Assembly: GCA_036172665.1 (NCBI GenBank)
Contig: CM069871.1
Span: forward strand, 3,410,001-3,474,000
Origin: Prosopocoilus inquinatus
Taxonomy: Eukaryota; Arthropoda; Insecta; Coleoptera; Lucanidae
Direction: 5' to 3'
Length of the DNA: 64,000 bases
Below the pieces are notes generated by a model. The model saw nothing but the letters and a program-made list of their open reading frames with translations. It was not told the origin of the DNA and did no database searches. This document shows positions 10,781 through 22,427 of this stretch, piece by piece. A program made the position numbers and the translations under genes. Numbering within the stretch: position 1 is the stretch's first letter; each line of letters begins with the position of its first letter.

Positions 10781-11851
10781 CTTTGCTTTTATACCGTGAG
10801 GGCAACAAAAAAAGAGACCCTAATGTCTTAGAATAATTCGGAATGATAAAGTTGTAAGCGACATTAAACTGTTTCGCTTACAACAGTTTAATGTACGAGG
10901 CTGACAAAGATAACAAACAGATTCATATTCTAAAGGTTCGATAAAACTAATTTAATATTTTGCTCTTATACCGTGAGGGCAACAAAAAAAAGAGACTTTA
11001 ATGTCTTAGATTAATTCGGAATGATAAACTTTTAAGCGATATTAAACTGTTTCGCTTACAACATTTTAATGTATGAGGCCGAATATAACAAACAGATTCA
11101 TATTCCAAAGGTTCGATAAAACGAATTTAATATTTTGCTTTTATACCGTGAGGGCAACAAAAAAAAAACCCTAATGTCTTAGATGAATTCGGAATGATAA
11201 AGTTGTAAGCGACATTAAACTGTTTCGCTTAAAACAGTCTAATGTACGAGGCCGACGAAGATAACAAACAGATTCATATTCCAAAAGTTCGATAAAACGA
11301 ATTTCATACTTTGCTTTTATACCGTGAGGGCAACAAAAAAAACGAGACCTTATTGTCCTAGATTAATTCGGACTGAGAAAGTTGTAAGCGACATTAAACT
11401 GTTTCGCTTACAACAGTTTATTGTACGAGGCCGACGAAGATAACAAACATATTCATATTCTACAGTTTCGATAAAACGAATTTAATATTTTGCTTTTATA
11501 CCGTGAGGGCAACAAAAAAAAGAGACCTTAATGTCTTAGATTAATTCGGACTGAGAAAGTTGTAAGCGACATTAAACTGTTTCGCTTACAACAGTTTATT
11601 GTACGAGGCCGACGAAGATAACAAACATATTCATATTCTACAGTTTCGATAAAACGAATTTAATATTTTGCTTTTATACCGTGAGGGCAACAAAAAAAAG
11701 AGACCTTAATGTCTTAGATTAATTCGGACTGAGAATGTTGTAAGCGACGTTAAACTATTACGCTTGCAATATTTTAATGTGTGAGGCCGACGAAGACAAC
11801 AGATTCATATTCCAAAAGGTTTTTTCTTTTTTAATTGCCCGCACGGTATTA
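10780..11851. repeat. ~177-bp tandem array (6 units) inside short inverted ends
   Basis: ATACCGTGAGGGCAAC starts units at 10791, 10968, 11143, 11319, 11498 and 11676 (periods 175-179 bp). Beyond the last unit, at 11834-11851, the plus strand reads ATTGCCCGCACGGTATTA, an inverted copy of the unit start. The array is therefore bounded by roughly 18-bp inverted repeats (10789-10806 and 11834-11851), like a MITE with an internal tandem core. Each unit carries two overlapping inverted repeats: GTTGTAAGCG pairs with CGCTTACAAC, and ACATTAAACT pairs with AGTTTAATGT, in interleaved order. Confidence 0.9.
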
Positions 11852-13059
11852 TGAAGAGCTGTTTGTTTTATCGACTGTACAATCAAATAATTCGTGACGT
11901 CTGTATGAACTTTACGACTTCGTTACTATGATATTTTAATTTCTTATCTTCTACTCTACTCCATTTTGTACGTTTTCAAATTTACTATAGGTACTTGGCT
12001 CTTCAATTGATCGATCGATATTTTTATAAACGCGTGAGATAAACAATAATTTATTTAAGTTCTCGAAAAGTGAAGGAAACGCAGATGTTATCTATTGCAA
12101 AAAAAAAATAATAATAAAAAATAGGTGTGTTCGTCCCGTGGGCTCGCGCTTTTCCCAACGTAAGTTAGTATAGAACAAATGACGTCCTTAATAGTAAAAA
12201 GTCAAACAAAAGAAAAACGAACAAGTTACATAATGTGTTTAGTAAGTCAACTGTCAAACTTCTATTCTCTTCTTACGACAGAACGTCGTTAATGCAGTTT
12301 AAACTTGTCTAATCTTTTTAAATTTAAACGAACACCCTGTAGATTTCATTCTGTCGACATTTTCTGAGATTTCTGAGAGGAAGTCTCAGAAAAACCAGTC
12401 CGCTTAGGTATACATAATTTAGAATAATTTAAAATAATTCAGAATAATTTAATTTACGCGCGCATAAATTTTATATATTTTTTTTTTGAAACGTAAAGTT
12501 GTTGCTTATAACCAAAGGGTGGAATTTCGAAGTCTCTTTTTCTAATCGATCAACGCAGCGGTATTAGCGCAAAAAGCCCCAAAATTCCGCCCTCTGCTTA
12601 TAAAGAGCATTAAAGATATAAAAGTGATTAAAAAAATCTGGAAAATCGAGATTATGAAATTATTTAAAATGACGCCCACTTTTTTTAAGGCCTGTATGAC
12701 CCGGTGATAATTTTAGTATAAAATCGTGCGGACCAATCACTGTTCACTGCGGCAGCCTGTTTCTCTCTCTCTCTCTCTCTCTCTCTCCCTCTCACTTTAT
12801 AATTAATTTTATACAAAAAGAATAACTTCAGTTGAATCTTTTCCGATGAAAATTGTATGATAATTTCATTGTAATCTTTAAACGGACGTTGTGAGATTTT
12901 CATACAAAGAAATAACACCGTCTTGAACGGATCTCACAAATAAAAAACTGAAATGTTTAGGAAATTTACATTTTTTTAAATTAAGAATTGCTTAAAGCTG
13001 AAATTTTACTTCATTTTTCAGTCACGTGGAGAATGAAACCAGAAGAGTTTCTCGATTGA
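11852..13059. other. AT-rich spacer with (TC)n microsatellite
   Basis: Contains (CT)n at 12762-12793 and short AGAATAATTTA repeats near 12420-12460. A TTCCGATGAAAATTGTATG segment at about 12840 belongs to a dispersed family also seen at 13331, 21596, 49124 and 49462. No gene is visible. Confidence 0.5.
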
Positions 13060-14306
13060 GAACCTGTGCTCGGAAACAAGCACACCCTGTATATACAACA
13101 ACACGTCTTACGCAAGAAACTTCAGCACAAGCTAATAATAATAAATTTATTGTTTTAGACAATGATCCTTGATTTTAAACAGTTAACTCACAACCAGTTG
13201 AGTTCTGCGAGAAAAAAGAAAACAGTTCGATCATAAAACGAAAAGAACATAAATATTTTCGGGCTTGTGTATATCTTTTGCTATTTAAAAAGCACACCCT
13301 GTACAGAAGTATTAAGTTAAATTGAAGTTGGTTCTTGTCCGATGAAAATTCTAAGTAGCTCTAAATCTATAACGAAACGTTGAGTGTTTTCCCTTCATAA
13401 TTCTGTCCGGTTCAAGATTAAAAAAACTTTGTACTTATTATATAGTTAAATAATAAGTTAAAGGTTAACAATTAATAAGTTAAACATTAGGAATTCCACA
13501 AGGAAAACATTTTATTTCATTTTTCTATCGCTTAGAAAATTAAGCCAGAAGAGTTCCCCGATTCAGAACACACCCTGTGCAGAGGTTTTAAGTTAAGAAT
13601 TAAGAATGACATAAGACGAAGTACGTACTTCATTTTTCAATTGCGTAGAGAATTAAATAAACCAGAAGAATAAGAACTTGTGCTCGGAAATAAGTACACC
13701 CTGTATAATATAGGAAATTACCAGCACGCAGCCGATAACAAAATGACGTTTTTAATTTCAGATAATGATCCTTGCTTATATAAGCAGGTATGTATTTACA
13801 AATCAGGTGAGTTTCTCATCAAAAAAAGAGAACAAAAAAATATACAACAATCAAACGAAAAAATAAAATATTTCTGAACTTTTTTTTCTCTTTAAAAAGT
13901 ACGACCCTGTACGAGAAGTATTAAGATTGAAGAATGCTTATCGTCGTCGTAAAGTTGTCGTTTCAGAGTTAAGGGGCGATTTCATAATGGGACTTTAAAT
14001 TCAAAGTTATTTTAACCTAAAAAGAAAAAATACATTTGTTTCCCTATTCTAAAAGTGACTTTAAATTAAAGCTTCCTTAAAGTCTGATTATGTAAACAGA
14101 CATTAAATCTAATATAAATCTTTATAACTTATTTCTAATTGGAATAATTCTTTTTAGTAGTTACTTTAATTTCTCTGCTAAGTTTTTACGAAAGAAAATT
14201 AATTGCCTAATAACGTGGGCATATAAATAGTATATAACGAGCAAATGAAAAAATGAAATAATTCTGGACCTAATTTTTTTGCACTTTAAAAAGCACAACC
14301 CTGTAT
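13060..14306 (+). repeat. Cluster of dispersed fragments ending CACCCTGTA
   Basis: GCTCGGAAACAAGCACACC or AAAAAGCACACC followed by CTGTA recurs at about 13070-13095, 13290-13305, 13565-13578, 13680-13705, 13897-13912 and 14287-14306. Each is set in related but diverged sequence (for example GAAGAGTTTCTCGATTGAGAAC). These look like truncated copies of a family that also feeds the satellite at 15571-18490. The 65-aa ORF at 13680-13877 is incidental. Confidence 0.6.
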
Positions 14307-15268
14307 GTAGAGGGTGACTAAGCGAGAATTCCTACCACTTTAAACTCTTTTATTTTTGATTTTAGGAGTAAATACTTAATACAAAACTTAAAGGGACTAA
14401 TTCTAAGTCTCTCTGTGTGCTCACAGAAAAACAATTTTTGGTCGGATAAACGAGGTATAAACTAGGTTTTTCCAAATGGAACACCCTATATATTATTACG
14501 TTTTTCGTTTCTAAAGTAAATTCTAATAGGACTACCATATATAATAAAACTAATCATGTAGAAGGTGTCTATAAAATAATTCCTACTCAATTTTTTTAAA
14601 TTTTGAGTTTAGAAAGAAACAAAAAAGATCTAAGAAGTTGTAAGTAGAATTTATTTCAGTACTGCTACAGATATTCACAAAAAAAGCAATTGAGCGACGG
14701 ATACCCAAAAAAATAAACGAAGTTTTGGTTTTAAATAAAATAACATGAAATAAAATTTTACCATTAACATATTAAATCGATTTCTAAAAATTAACTTTTA
14801 AGCTGGGAATGAAAACTATTTCGGAAAAACTTTAAAAAATTTCATGTAAAACATATTCAAAGCGTTCTCAATTTTTTTTTACACAAAGTGTAAATCTTTT
14901 TAACATGTTTTTAATCACATCTCATAGTATAAAAGGATCATTATTCGAGTTTTCTGTTTCTAAAATCCAAATATAAGAAAAATGAAATAGGAATTATTTT
15001 ATAGCCAGCTTCTACATGATTAGTTTTATTATATACATACGTAGTCCCAGTAGAATTTAATTTTGAATCGAAAATCGCAATAATATACAGGGTGTTCCAC
15101 TTAAAAAAATTGCAGTTTAGTTTATATTTCGTTTATCCGACCATGAATTGTTTTTCTGTGAGCACTTCAAATTAGTGTCCCTATAAGTTTTGAATTAAAT
15201 ATTACTTCCTGAAATCAAAAATAAAAGAGTTAAAGGGGGTAGGAATTGTCACGTAGTCAGCCTGTATA
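14307..15268. mobile_element. Fold-back element with ~330-bp inverted arms
   Basis: The left arm from about 14307 (AGGGTGACTAAGCGAGAATT) to about 14630 is an imperfect reverse complement of about 14935-15268 (…AGGAATTGTCACGTAGTCAG). Paired landmarks include a CTCTTTTATTTTTGATTT stretch near each end and ACTAATCATGTAGAAG opposite CTTCTACATGATTAGT. Internal copies of AACACCC(T/A)…TA and TACAGGGTGTTCC also face each other. There is no transposase ORF, so it is non-autonomous. Confidence 0.75.
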
Positions 15269-15438
15269 AGAAAGTAAAGTAAGTCAGTTTTTGTCGATTC
15301 AGAGTTAAATCTAAAATAAGCTAAATTTCTCTTTATAACTTTATAATTCTAATTGGAATTATGTAAAAATATTTTCAGTTCTTACTTTAATTTCTCTCCT
15401 CAGGTTCCAGAAAAGGACATGTTAATAGCTTGATAAAT

Positions 15439-15618
15439 GGTGTTTTCTTTCGCTTAAAAGTTTTAATCATGTTTCGAATAGTTTAGGACCTGAATTTCGT
15501 AGTTGTTGTGTAATTCAATCCACACAAGTTTTAAAAATAGAAAGATTCAAAAAAAAGAGCGTCTGTTTTTGAATCTAAACACGTTTGGATCACGATTCTG
15601 TGAGCGAAAGAAAGCACC
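15439..15618. mobile_element. Short TIR element (GGTG(C/T)TTTCTTTCGCT ends)
   Basis: It begins GGTGTTTTCTTTCGCTTA at 15439 and ends GAGCGAAAGAAAGCACC at 15618, a terminal inverted repeat of about 16-20 bp. A better preserved relative lies at 57750-57982. The right ~60 bp is repeated in every unit of the adjoining satellite. No clear target-site duplication is seen and no ORF is present. Confidence 0.75.
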
Positions 15619-18490
15619 TAATAACGTACGAGTAGATTTGGAGAAGGTTTCCTGGAAACCTGGTGTCTACCTATTTTTATGGTTTCGGTTTTGAATGCGC
15701 GGCAATCAAATTTATGATTTTTGGCATAATTAATGCATCCCGTGCTTTATAAAGAACGATCGGGAGGGCGGCGGCATATTTTTAAACGACAATAAATGAG
15801 AAAGGCGCTCGGAAACAAGCACACACTGTATAACAAATTATTTTAAAGTATTATAAAATTTTCGGTGCTAAAAGAACGCTTTTCGAGATAATTTATTTTT
15901 TTTCGTAAATGAGTGTGTTTTTGAATCTAAACACGTTTGGATCACGATTTTGTGAGCGAAAGAAAGCACCTAATAGCGTACGATTATATTTGGAGAAGGT
16001 TTCCTGGAAACCTGGTGTCTACCTATTTTTAAGGTTTCGGTTTTGAATGCGCGGCAATCAAATTTATGATTTTTGTCATAATTAATGTATCCCGTGGTTT
16101 ATAAAGAACGATCGGGAGGGCGGCGGCACATTTTTAAACGACAATAAATGAGAAACGCGCTCGGAAACGAGCACACACTGTATAATAAATTATTTTAAAG
16201 TATTATAAAATTTTCGGTGCTAAAAGAACGCTTTTCGAAATAATTTCTTTTTTCGTAAAAGAGTGTGTTTTTGAATCTAAACACGTTTGGATCACGATTC
16301 TGTGAGCGAAAGAAAGCACCTAATAGCGTACGAGTAGATTTGGAGAAGGTTTTCTAGAAACCTGGTGTCTACTTTTAAGGTTTCGGTTTTGAATGTGCGG
16401 CAATCAAATTTATGATTTTTGGCATAATTAATATATCCCGTGGTTTATAAAGAACGATCGAGCGGGCGGCGGCACATTTTTAAACGACAATAAATGAGAA
16501 ACGCGCTCGGAAACAAGCACACACTGTATAACAAATTATTTTAAAGTATTATAAAATTTTCGGTGCTAAAAGAACGCTTTTCGAAATAATTTTTTTTTTT
16601 CGTAAATGAGTGTGTTTTTGAATCTAAACGCGTTCGGATCACGATTTTGTAAGCGAAAGAAAGCACCTAATAACGTACGAGTAGATTTGGAGAAGGGTTC
16701 CTGGAAACCTGGTGTCTACCTATTTTTAAGGTTTCGGTTTTGAATGCGCGGCAATCAAATTTATGATTTTTGGCATAATTAATATATCCCGTGGTTTATA
16801 AAGAACGATCGAGCGGGCGGCGGCACATTTTTAAACGACAATAAATGAGAAACGCGCTCGGAAACAAGCACACACTGTATAACAAATTATTTTAAAGTAT
16901 TATAAAATTTTCGGTGCTAAAAGAATGCTTTTCGAAATAATTTTTTTTTTTCGTAAATGAGTGTCTGTTTTTGAATCTAAACGCGTTTGGATCACGATTC
17001 TGTGAGCGAAAGAAAGCACCTAATAGCGTACGAGTATATTTGGAGGAGGTTTCCTGGAAACCTGGTGTCTACCTATTTTTAAGGTTTCGGTTTTGAATGC
17101 GCGGCAATCAAATTTATGATTTTTGGCATAATTAATGTATCCCGTGGTTTATAAAGAACGATCGGGAGGGCGGCGGCACATTTTTAAGCGACAATAAATG
17201 AGAAACGCGCTCGGAAACGAGCACACACTGTATAATAAATTATTTTAAAGTATTATAAAATTTTCGGTGCTAAAAGAACGCTTTTCGAAATAATTTTTTT
17301 TTTTCGTAAAGTGTTTTTGAATCTAAACACGTTTGGATCACGATTTTGTGAGCGAAAGAAAGCACCTAATAGCGTACGAGTAGATTTGGAGAAGGTTTCC
17401 TGGAAACCTGGTGTCTACCTATTTTTAAGGTTTCGGTTTTGAATGCGCGGCAATCAAATTTATGATTTTTGGCATAATTAATATATCCCGTGGTTTATAA
17501 AGAACGATCGAGCGGGCGGCGGCACATTTTTAAACGACAATAAATGAGAAACGCGCTCGGAAACGAGCACACACTGTATAATAAATTATTTTAAAGTATT
17601 ATAAAATTTTCGGTGCTAAAAGAACGCTTTTCGAAATAATTTTTCTTTTTCGTAAATGAGTGTGTTTTTGAATCTAAACGCGTTCGGATCACGATTTTGT
17701 AAGCGAAAGAAAGCACCTAATAGCGTACGAGTGGATTTGGAGAAGGTTTCCTGGAAACCTGGTGTCTACATACTTTTAAGGTTTCGGTTTTGAATGTGCG
17801 GCAATCAAATTTATGATTTTTGGCATAATTAATGTATCCCGTGGTTTATAAAGAACGATCGGGAGGGCGGCGGCACATTTTTAAACGACAATAAATGAGA
17901 AACGCGCTCGGAAACGAGCACACACTGTATAATAAATTATTTTAAAGTATTATAAAATTTTCGGTGCTAAAAGAACGCTTTACGAAATAATTTTTTTTTT
18001 TCGTAAATCAGTGTCTGTTTTTGAATCTAAACACGTTTGGATCACGATTCTGTGAGCGAAAGAAAGCACCTAATAGCGTACGAGTATATTTGGAGAAGGT
18101 TTCCTGGAAACCTGGTGTCTACCTATTTTTAAGGTTTCGGTTTTGAATGTGCGGCAATCAAATTTATGATTTTTGGCATAATTAATGTAACCCGTGGTTT
18201 ATAAAGAACGATCGAGCGGGCGGCGGCACATTTTTAAGCGACAATAAATGAGAAACGCGCTCGGAAACGAGCACACACTGTATAATAATAAATTATTTTA
18301 AAGTATTATAAAATTTTCGGTGCTAAAAGAACGCTTTTCGAAATAATTTTTTTTTTCCTAAATGAGTGTCTGTTTTTGTATCTAAACGCATAACGCACAA
18401 GCACACACTGTATAATAAATTATTTTAAAGTATAAAACTTTGCGGGGCTAAAAGAATGCTTTTCGAAACAATTTTTTTTTTCATAAATCA
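15571..18490 (+). repeat. ~350-bp satellite, eight full units plus a deleted ninth
   Basis: GAATCTAAAC marks unit starts at 15571, 15923, 16273, 16620, 16973, 17319, 17670, 18023 and (mutated) 18378. Periods are 346-355 bp. Units are highly similar. Each contains, in order, the right end of the TIR element (ending AAAGCACC), a GC-rich GGGCGGCGGCAC stretch, GCTCGGAAAC(G/A)AGC followed by ACACACTGTATA, and a T-run. The ninth unit has a large internal deletion. No long ORF is present. Confidence 0.95.
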
Positions 18491-18689
18491 AGAAAGAATT
18501 AAGCTCTCGGGGGGGTATGGCATATATATGTAGGTAGTTAGTGCCCAAATGAAGTAAAGTTACAAAGTGACAAATATGTATAAATGAACGAGCCGGCGAT
18601 TTGAAGAAATCAAATGCGATGATGATACTCGAGCCAATTCAGTGGTAGCAGAAAAAAAAAGTGAGCCGTTCTAAAAATAAACAAAGTGC

Positions 18690-20130
18690 GTAATAACTTT
18701 ATTGAACTTGAACTTGTGCGGCTGAAACGCGCGGAAAACTAGCTAGCGCGAAAAGAGCTATTTCTAGAAAAGCGGCGGCGGCGGCGGCAAACAACAAACA
18801 AAAGCAGGCGGCGGCATGCAAAAAAAAGAAGTTCGAAAAAAAAAAAGTAATAGTAATAATACCTGTGCGTGAAACAAACAACTCAACTGACAACTCCGAA
18901 TTATATTAGGCTAGTAGTGTTAAACAAACAAACCACCTTTCTGACATTGATTATGCAATGCGTTTCGAACGCACGTCGGGGATCGCCCACAGGAACGGAC
19001 GCACTTCAGCTGGAGGAGAAGAGAAGAATAGTTGTTGAATTCTGGTAGAGAGGCGCGCGGGATCAGCTCGTCAGCTCTGGAGGAAAATCAGGAGGAAACA
19101 CAAAATTGGCAAATGTTCCGTTCACAATAGATTTTATAGTCTGGTAGACACCTGGTAACGCACAAGACTGACGTGACGGCCGCACAGTCAAAACAATCGA
19201 GCGACGACGAACGGTGTTTCGAAAGTTCGCGGCGGACAAAGCGCGCGAACCCGGAACTACCGAAATTAGCTAATAGCTAGGCCGTTCAAAATGGCGCTCT
19301 TGCAATCACTATTTTAGCAAAACGAAAACAAAAAATTAAACAAGAGAAACACTTGTTCACGTTTCGCACATTTGCGACGACGACGACGACGGCGACGGCG
19401 ACGGCGGCGGCGGCGGCGGCGACGAAGGAGCGAGAAAGCACGTGAAGAGTTCGTGCGGCGGTGACTTTTTTTTTTTTTTTGAAAATTTTGGGGACGGCGC
19501 TCTTGAAGAAGGTCACGTGTGCGTTATTATAACCGGGGGGTTGGTTGGTAATTGTATTACCTTGCTACATGTAAAGAACAGTGTCTAGAAGCGCAGAAGA
19601 ACGGCTGGCTGGCGGACCCGGCCTGATGTGACGTCGCCGGCCAACTGTCTGAACGCGCCGTCAGCCACCAACTCGGGCTAGCTCGCGACTGCTCGCCCCC
19701 GCAGCCCCACCATATTTTCGCACTGCACACGCATCGCTTTGATGATTGCTCCCGAAATCGCGAGGTTTTGCAAACCTGCTCTGATAATTACCACCAGACG
19801 TAGTAGACAAGGCGCCCATCGATATCCGGGTACCTTCAAGCAAACCCGAACAAAAGTACCATCCGTAATTGCCATCGCCTGACGGAGAACCACCGGCTCC
19901 AGCGCGGATGGAAGCAACGAGGTGTAAAGAAGCACGCAGGAACGGATAGATAGGCTCTCCTCTACAAGAACTGTTCCAGCCGGTGCGCTCGCTGCCGCCA
20001 CCGCCGCCGCCGCCGCAATTTCGCAGACGGTGCGAGGTGTGAACGCGAAGAGACCACGCACACACCTCTCACTTTCCTGCATGGGATTGAACACGACGGC
20101 GACGGCGACGACGTGGTACGCGCGCTAAAT
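18690..20130. promoter_or_regulatory. CpG-rich, promoter or 5'-exon-like island
   Basis: GC and CpG content rise sharply here, with runs of (GGC)n near 18774, GAC/GGC at 19374-19425 and (GCC)n at 19993-20016. This fits the long, triplet-rich 5' UTR or first-exon DNA of insect developmental genes. Two overlapping minus-strand ORFs (134 and 138 aa, about 19661-20094) are Ala/Gly-rich translations of the triplet runs with no recognisable domain. Donor-like sites on the minus strand (GCACAG|GTATT near 18862; AGCAAG|GTAATA near 19560) would suit a minus-strand transcript, but a plus-strand one is equally possible. Confidence 0.4.
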
Positions 20131-20390
20131 TAAATTAACGCTTAATTCCTTTATCCTGTTACTGGTTCAGAAAAAATCTCGACGTTTTGCGTTTTTGCTA
20201 CGCAACGACCAAGACCGAAACCAACTGCAACTGCAATCCGATCGAATCAAAAAAAAAAGCTTTTCAAAACCAACGCGGCCAAATCCTTTTCGGGCAATGA
20301 ATTATCCTATCAATGATACTGACGGCAGATGAATTAAAGAAGTTTAAAAAAAAATATCAGAATTAAGTCACTACAAACGCCGTCAATGTA

Positions 20391-20554
20391 CAGGGTGGAT
20401 TAATTTCGATGTCATATGGCCCGGTCATTCAGTTGTTAATTTCCAATTGTTCCCATGTTAAAAATAAATAAAGTGATAATAAATAAAATAATGGCTGAAG
20501 ACGATGGTTTTTAGACAAAATATTATGTGTCTGAAAAATGGTTAAATTTAGGTG
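20391..20554 (-). repeat. Partial inverted copy of the ~795-bp repeat family
   Basis: Begins TACAGGGTGGATTAATTTCG at 20389. Then, on the opposite strand, it matches the segment around 39800-39940 (shared GGCCCGGTCATT, TTCCAATTGTTCCCATGTT and GACGATGGTTTTTAGAC). It is interrupted at a TA by the fold-back element that follows. Confidence 0.75.
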
Positions 20555-20556
20555 TA

Positions 20557-22425
20557 CAGGGTGAATTAATTTCGATGACTCTTACGGGCATCTCCGTAAC
20601 TATAAGAGATAGAAGAAAACTAGTGGCCGAGTCTCGATCTCTTTTTTGGAGATTACGTCAATAGCGTAAACAAAAATCGGCTATCTTCTTTTGTTTTCAA
20701 GTTATAGGCAAAAATTGACATTTTCGACTTTTCATTTTTCGGTCATATCTCGTTTATTTATAGAGATATTAAAAAACTGCTTGAACATTATTTGGACACT
20801 TTTTGGAATACATTTCAGTGGTGTAGTTGCTTTTTTAATATTTACTTACATTTTCAAGTTATAACATAAAGTTATGTTTTTTTTAAATAGAAATAATAGC
20901 AGGCAATGCCCTCATTAAATAGAGATTTTTTTCTGTTTTCAAAAATATATACTTTGTTGGGTTTATTTCTTATAATTAATAGGAAAAATGCCATTTTTGT
21001 TATTAGCCTTGAGTATCCTAGTCTCAGTAGGCTACAATGCCGACATTTCTTTTTTGTTTTTATTAAATATTAATGAACGTTCAAACCTTTTGGCAGTTTT
21101 GGCCACGTAAAGAATTTCACATTCACTTTATTTTACAAAATTCCGTTTGAGAAATGTAGCATCCATCGCGACCGATCTGGCAAAAGCTTTCTTTAATTTT
21201 ATTAAATATGAATGCACGCAAAATTAGTTTGCTACATGTTCGATTTTGTTTATATTTTACTATATGTGTGTTTATTTTTGTTTTTCGTGTTTTTAATAAA
21301 ATATAACTCAAGAGAAACAAAAAAAACGAAAGCTTGATTTAGTTCTAATTTAGTTATTATTACCTTTATATTTATTCGAATAACTTGTATTTTAGTGTAA
21401 AATCATGTTACCTTTTCGCTTCTCTTGACAACTTGTTTATTTACATTTTTCCACTCCTGACGAAACTATAAAGCGATAGCGAAACGTAGAGTGTTCTTGC
21501 GATTTCACAGTGTCCATTTTAAAGTTTAAATACTATTTTCTCTCACATCGAACAAGATTCGACTTCGATTACAAATTTTTTATTAAAGTCGTTTCTTGTC
21601 CGATGGAAATTGTATAAAAATTGTTTCTGACCTTTAAACGGACACTGAAAATTGCACGAAGGTTCAACGTTTCTTTCTAACGAAGCTATAAACCGATAGT
21701 GAAACGTTGAGTATTTGTGCAGTTTTGACTGTTTAAAGATTGAAAACAATTTTTCTATAAATTAAATGATAAACTCACTTTCAATAGAAAGTCAGACGGG
21801 AACTCTTATCAGAACGGTCGCTCAAAACGATAAAATGGAAATTTGTAAATTAACGCGTATACGAAATGATTTACGCAGCCAAAACTTTGAAAATATTTGA
21901 AATCTCGTTAAAATTTAATAAAATAAAAAATCGGCTCCGTTTCGAACCCGACCTACTGAGACTAGGATATTTACGCAAGGATAATAATAAAAATGACAGT
22001 TTTTCCTATTAATTATAAGAAATAAACCCAACAAGGTATATATTTTTGAAAATAAAAAAAAATCTATTTAATGAGGGCATTGTCTACTATAATTTCTATT
22101 TAAAAAATATAATTTTATGTTATAACTTGAAAATTTAAGTGAATATTAATTAATTAGCTACACTACTGAATTGTATTCCAAAAAGTGTCCTAATAATGAT
22201 CAAACAGTTTTGTAATATCTCTAAAAATAAACGAGATATGACCGAAAAACGAAAAGTCGAAAATGTCAATTTTTGCCCATAACTTGAAAGCAAAAGAAGA
22301 TAGCCAATTTTTGTTTACGGTTTGACTTACTCTCCAAAAAAGAGATCGGAACTGGCCACTAGTTTTTTCCTATCACTTATAGTTACGGAGATTCCCATAA
22401 GAGACATCGAATTTAATCCACCCTG
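20557..22425. mobile_element. TA-flanked fold-back element, ~480-bp arms
   Basis: Left terminus CAGGGTGAATTAATTTCGATG and right terminus (reverse complement) CAGGGTGGATTAAATTCGATG, each flanked by TA (20555-20556, 22426-22427). Arms of about 480 bp (20557-21035 and 21950-22425) are about 85-90% complementary by eye. The ~900-bp centre holds copies of the GAAACGTTGAG family. There is no transposase. The TA flanks suggest mobilisation by a Tc1/mariner-type transposase (inference from family knowledge). Confidence 0.8.
21457..21485 (+). ncRNA. Hammerhead-core-like motif (CTGACGA…GAAAC)
   Basis: CTGACGA at 21457 and GAAAC at 21481 flank a segment with a perfect 4-bp stem (CTAT…ATAG). A second, degenerate copy (CTAACGA…GAAAC, again CTAT…ATAG) lies at 21677-21705. 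The core order matches CUGANGA–stem II–GAAA. A convincing stem I is missing. Confidence 0.25.
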
Positions 22426-22427
22426 TA

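Noticed and set aside
19661..20094. 134- and 138-aa minus-strand ORFs
   Set aside because: Two overlapping frames, Ala/Gly-rich from GCC runs, no domain; more likely UTR or promoter DNA.
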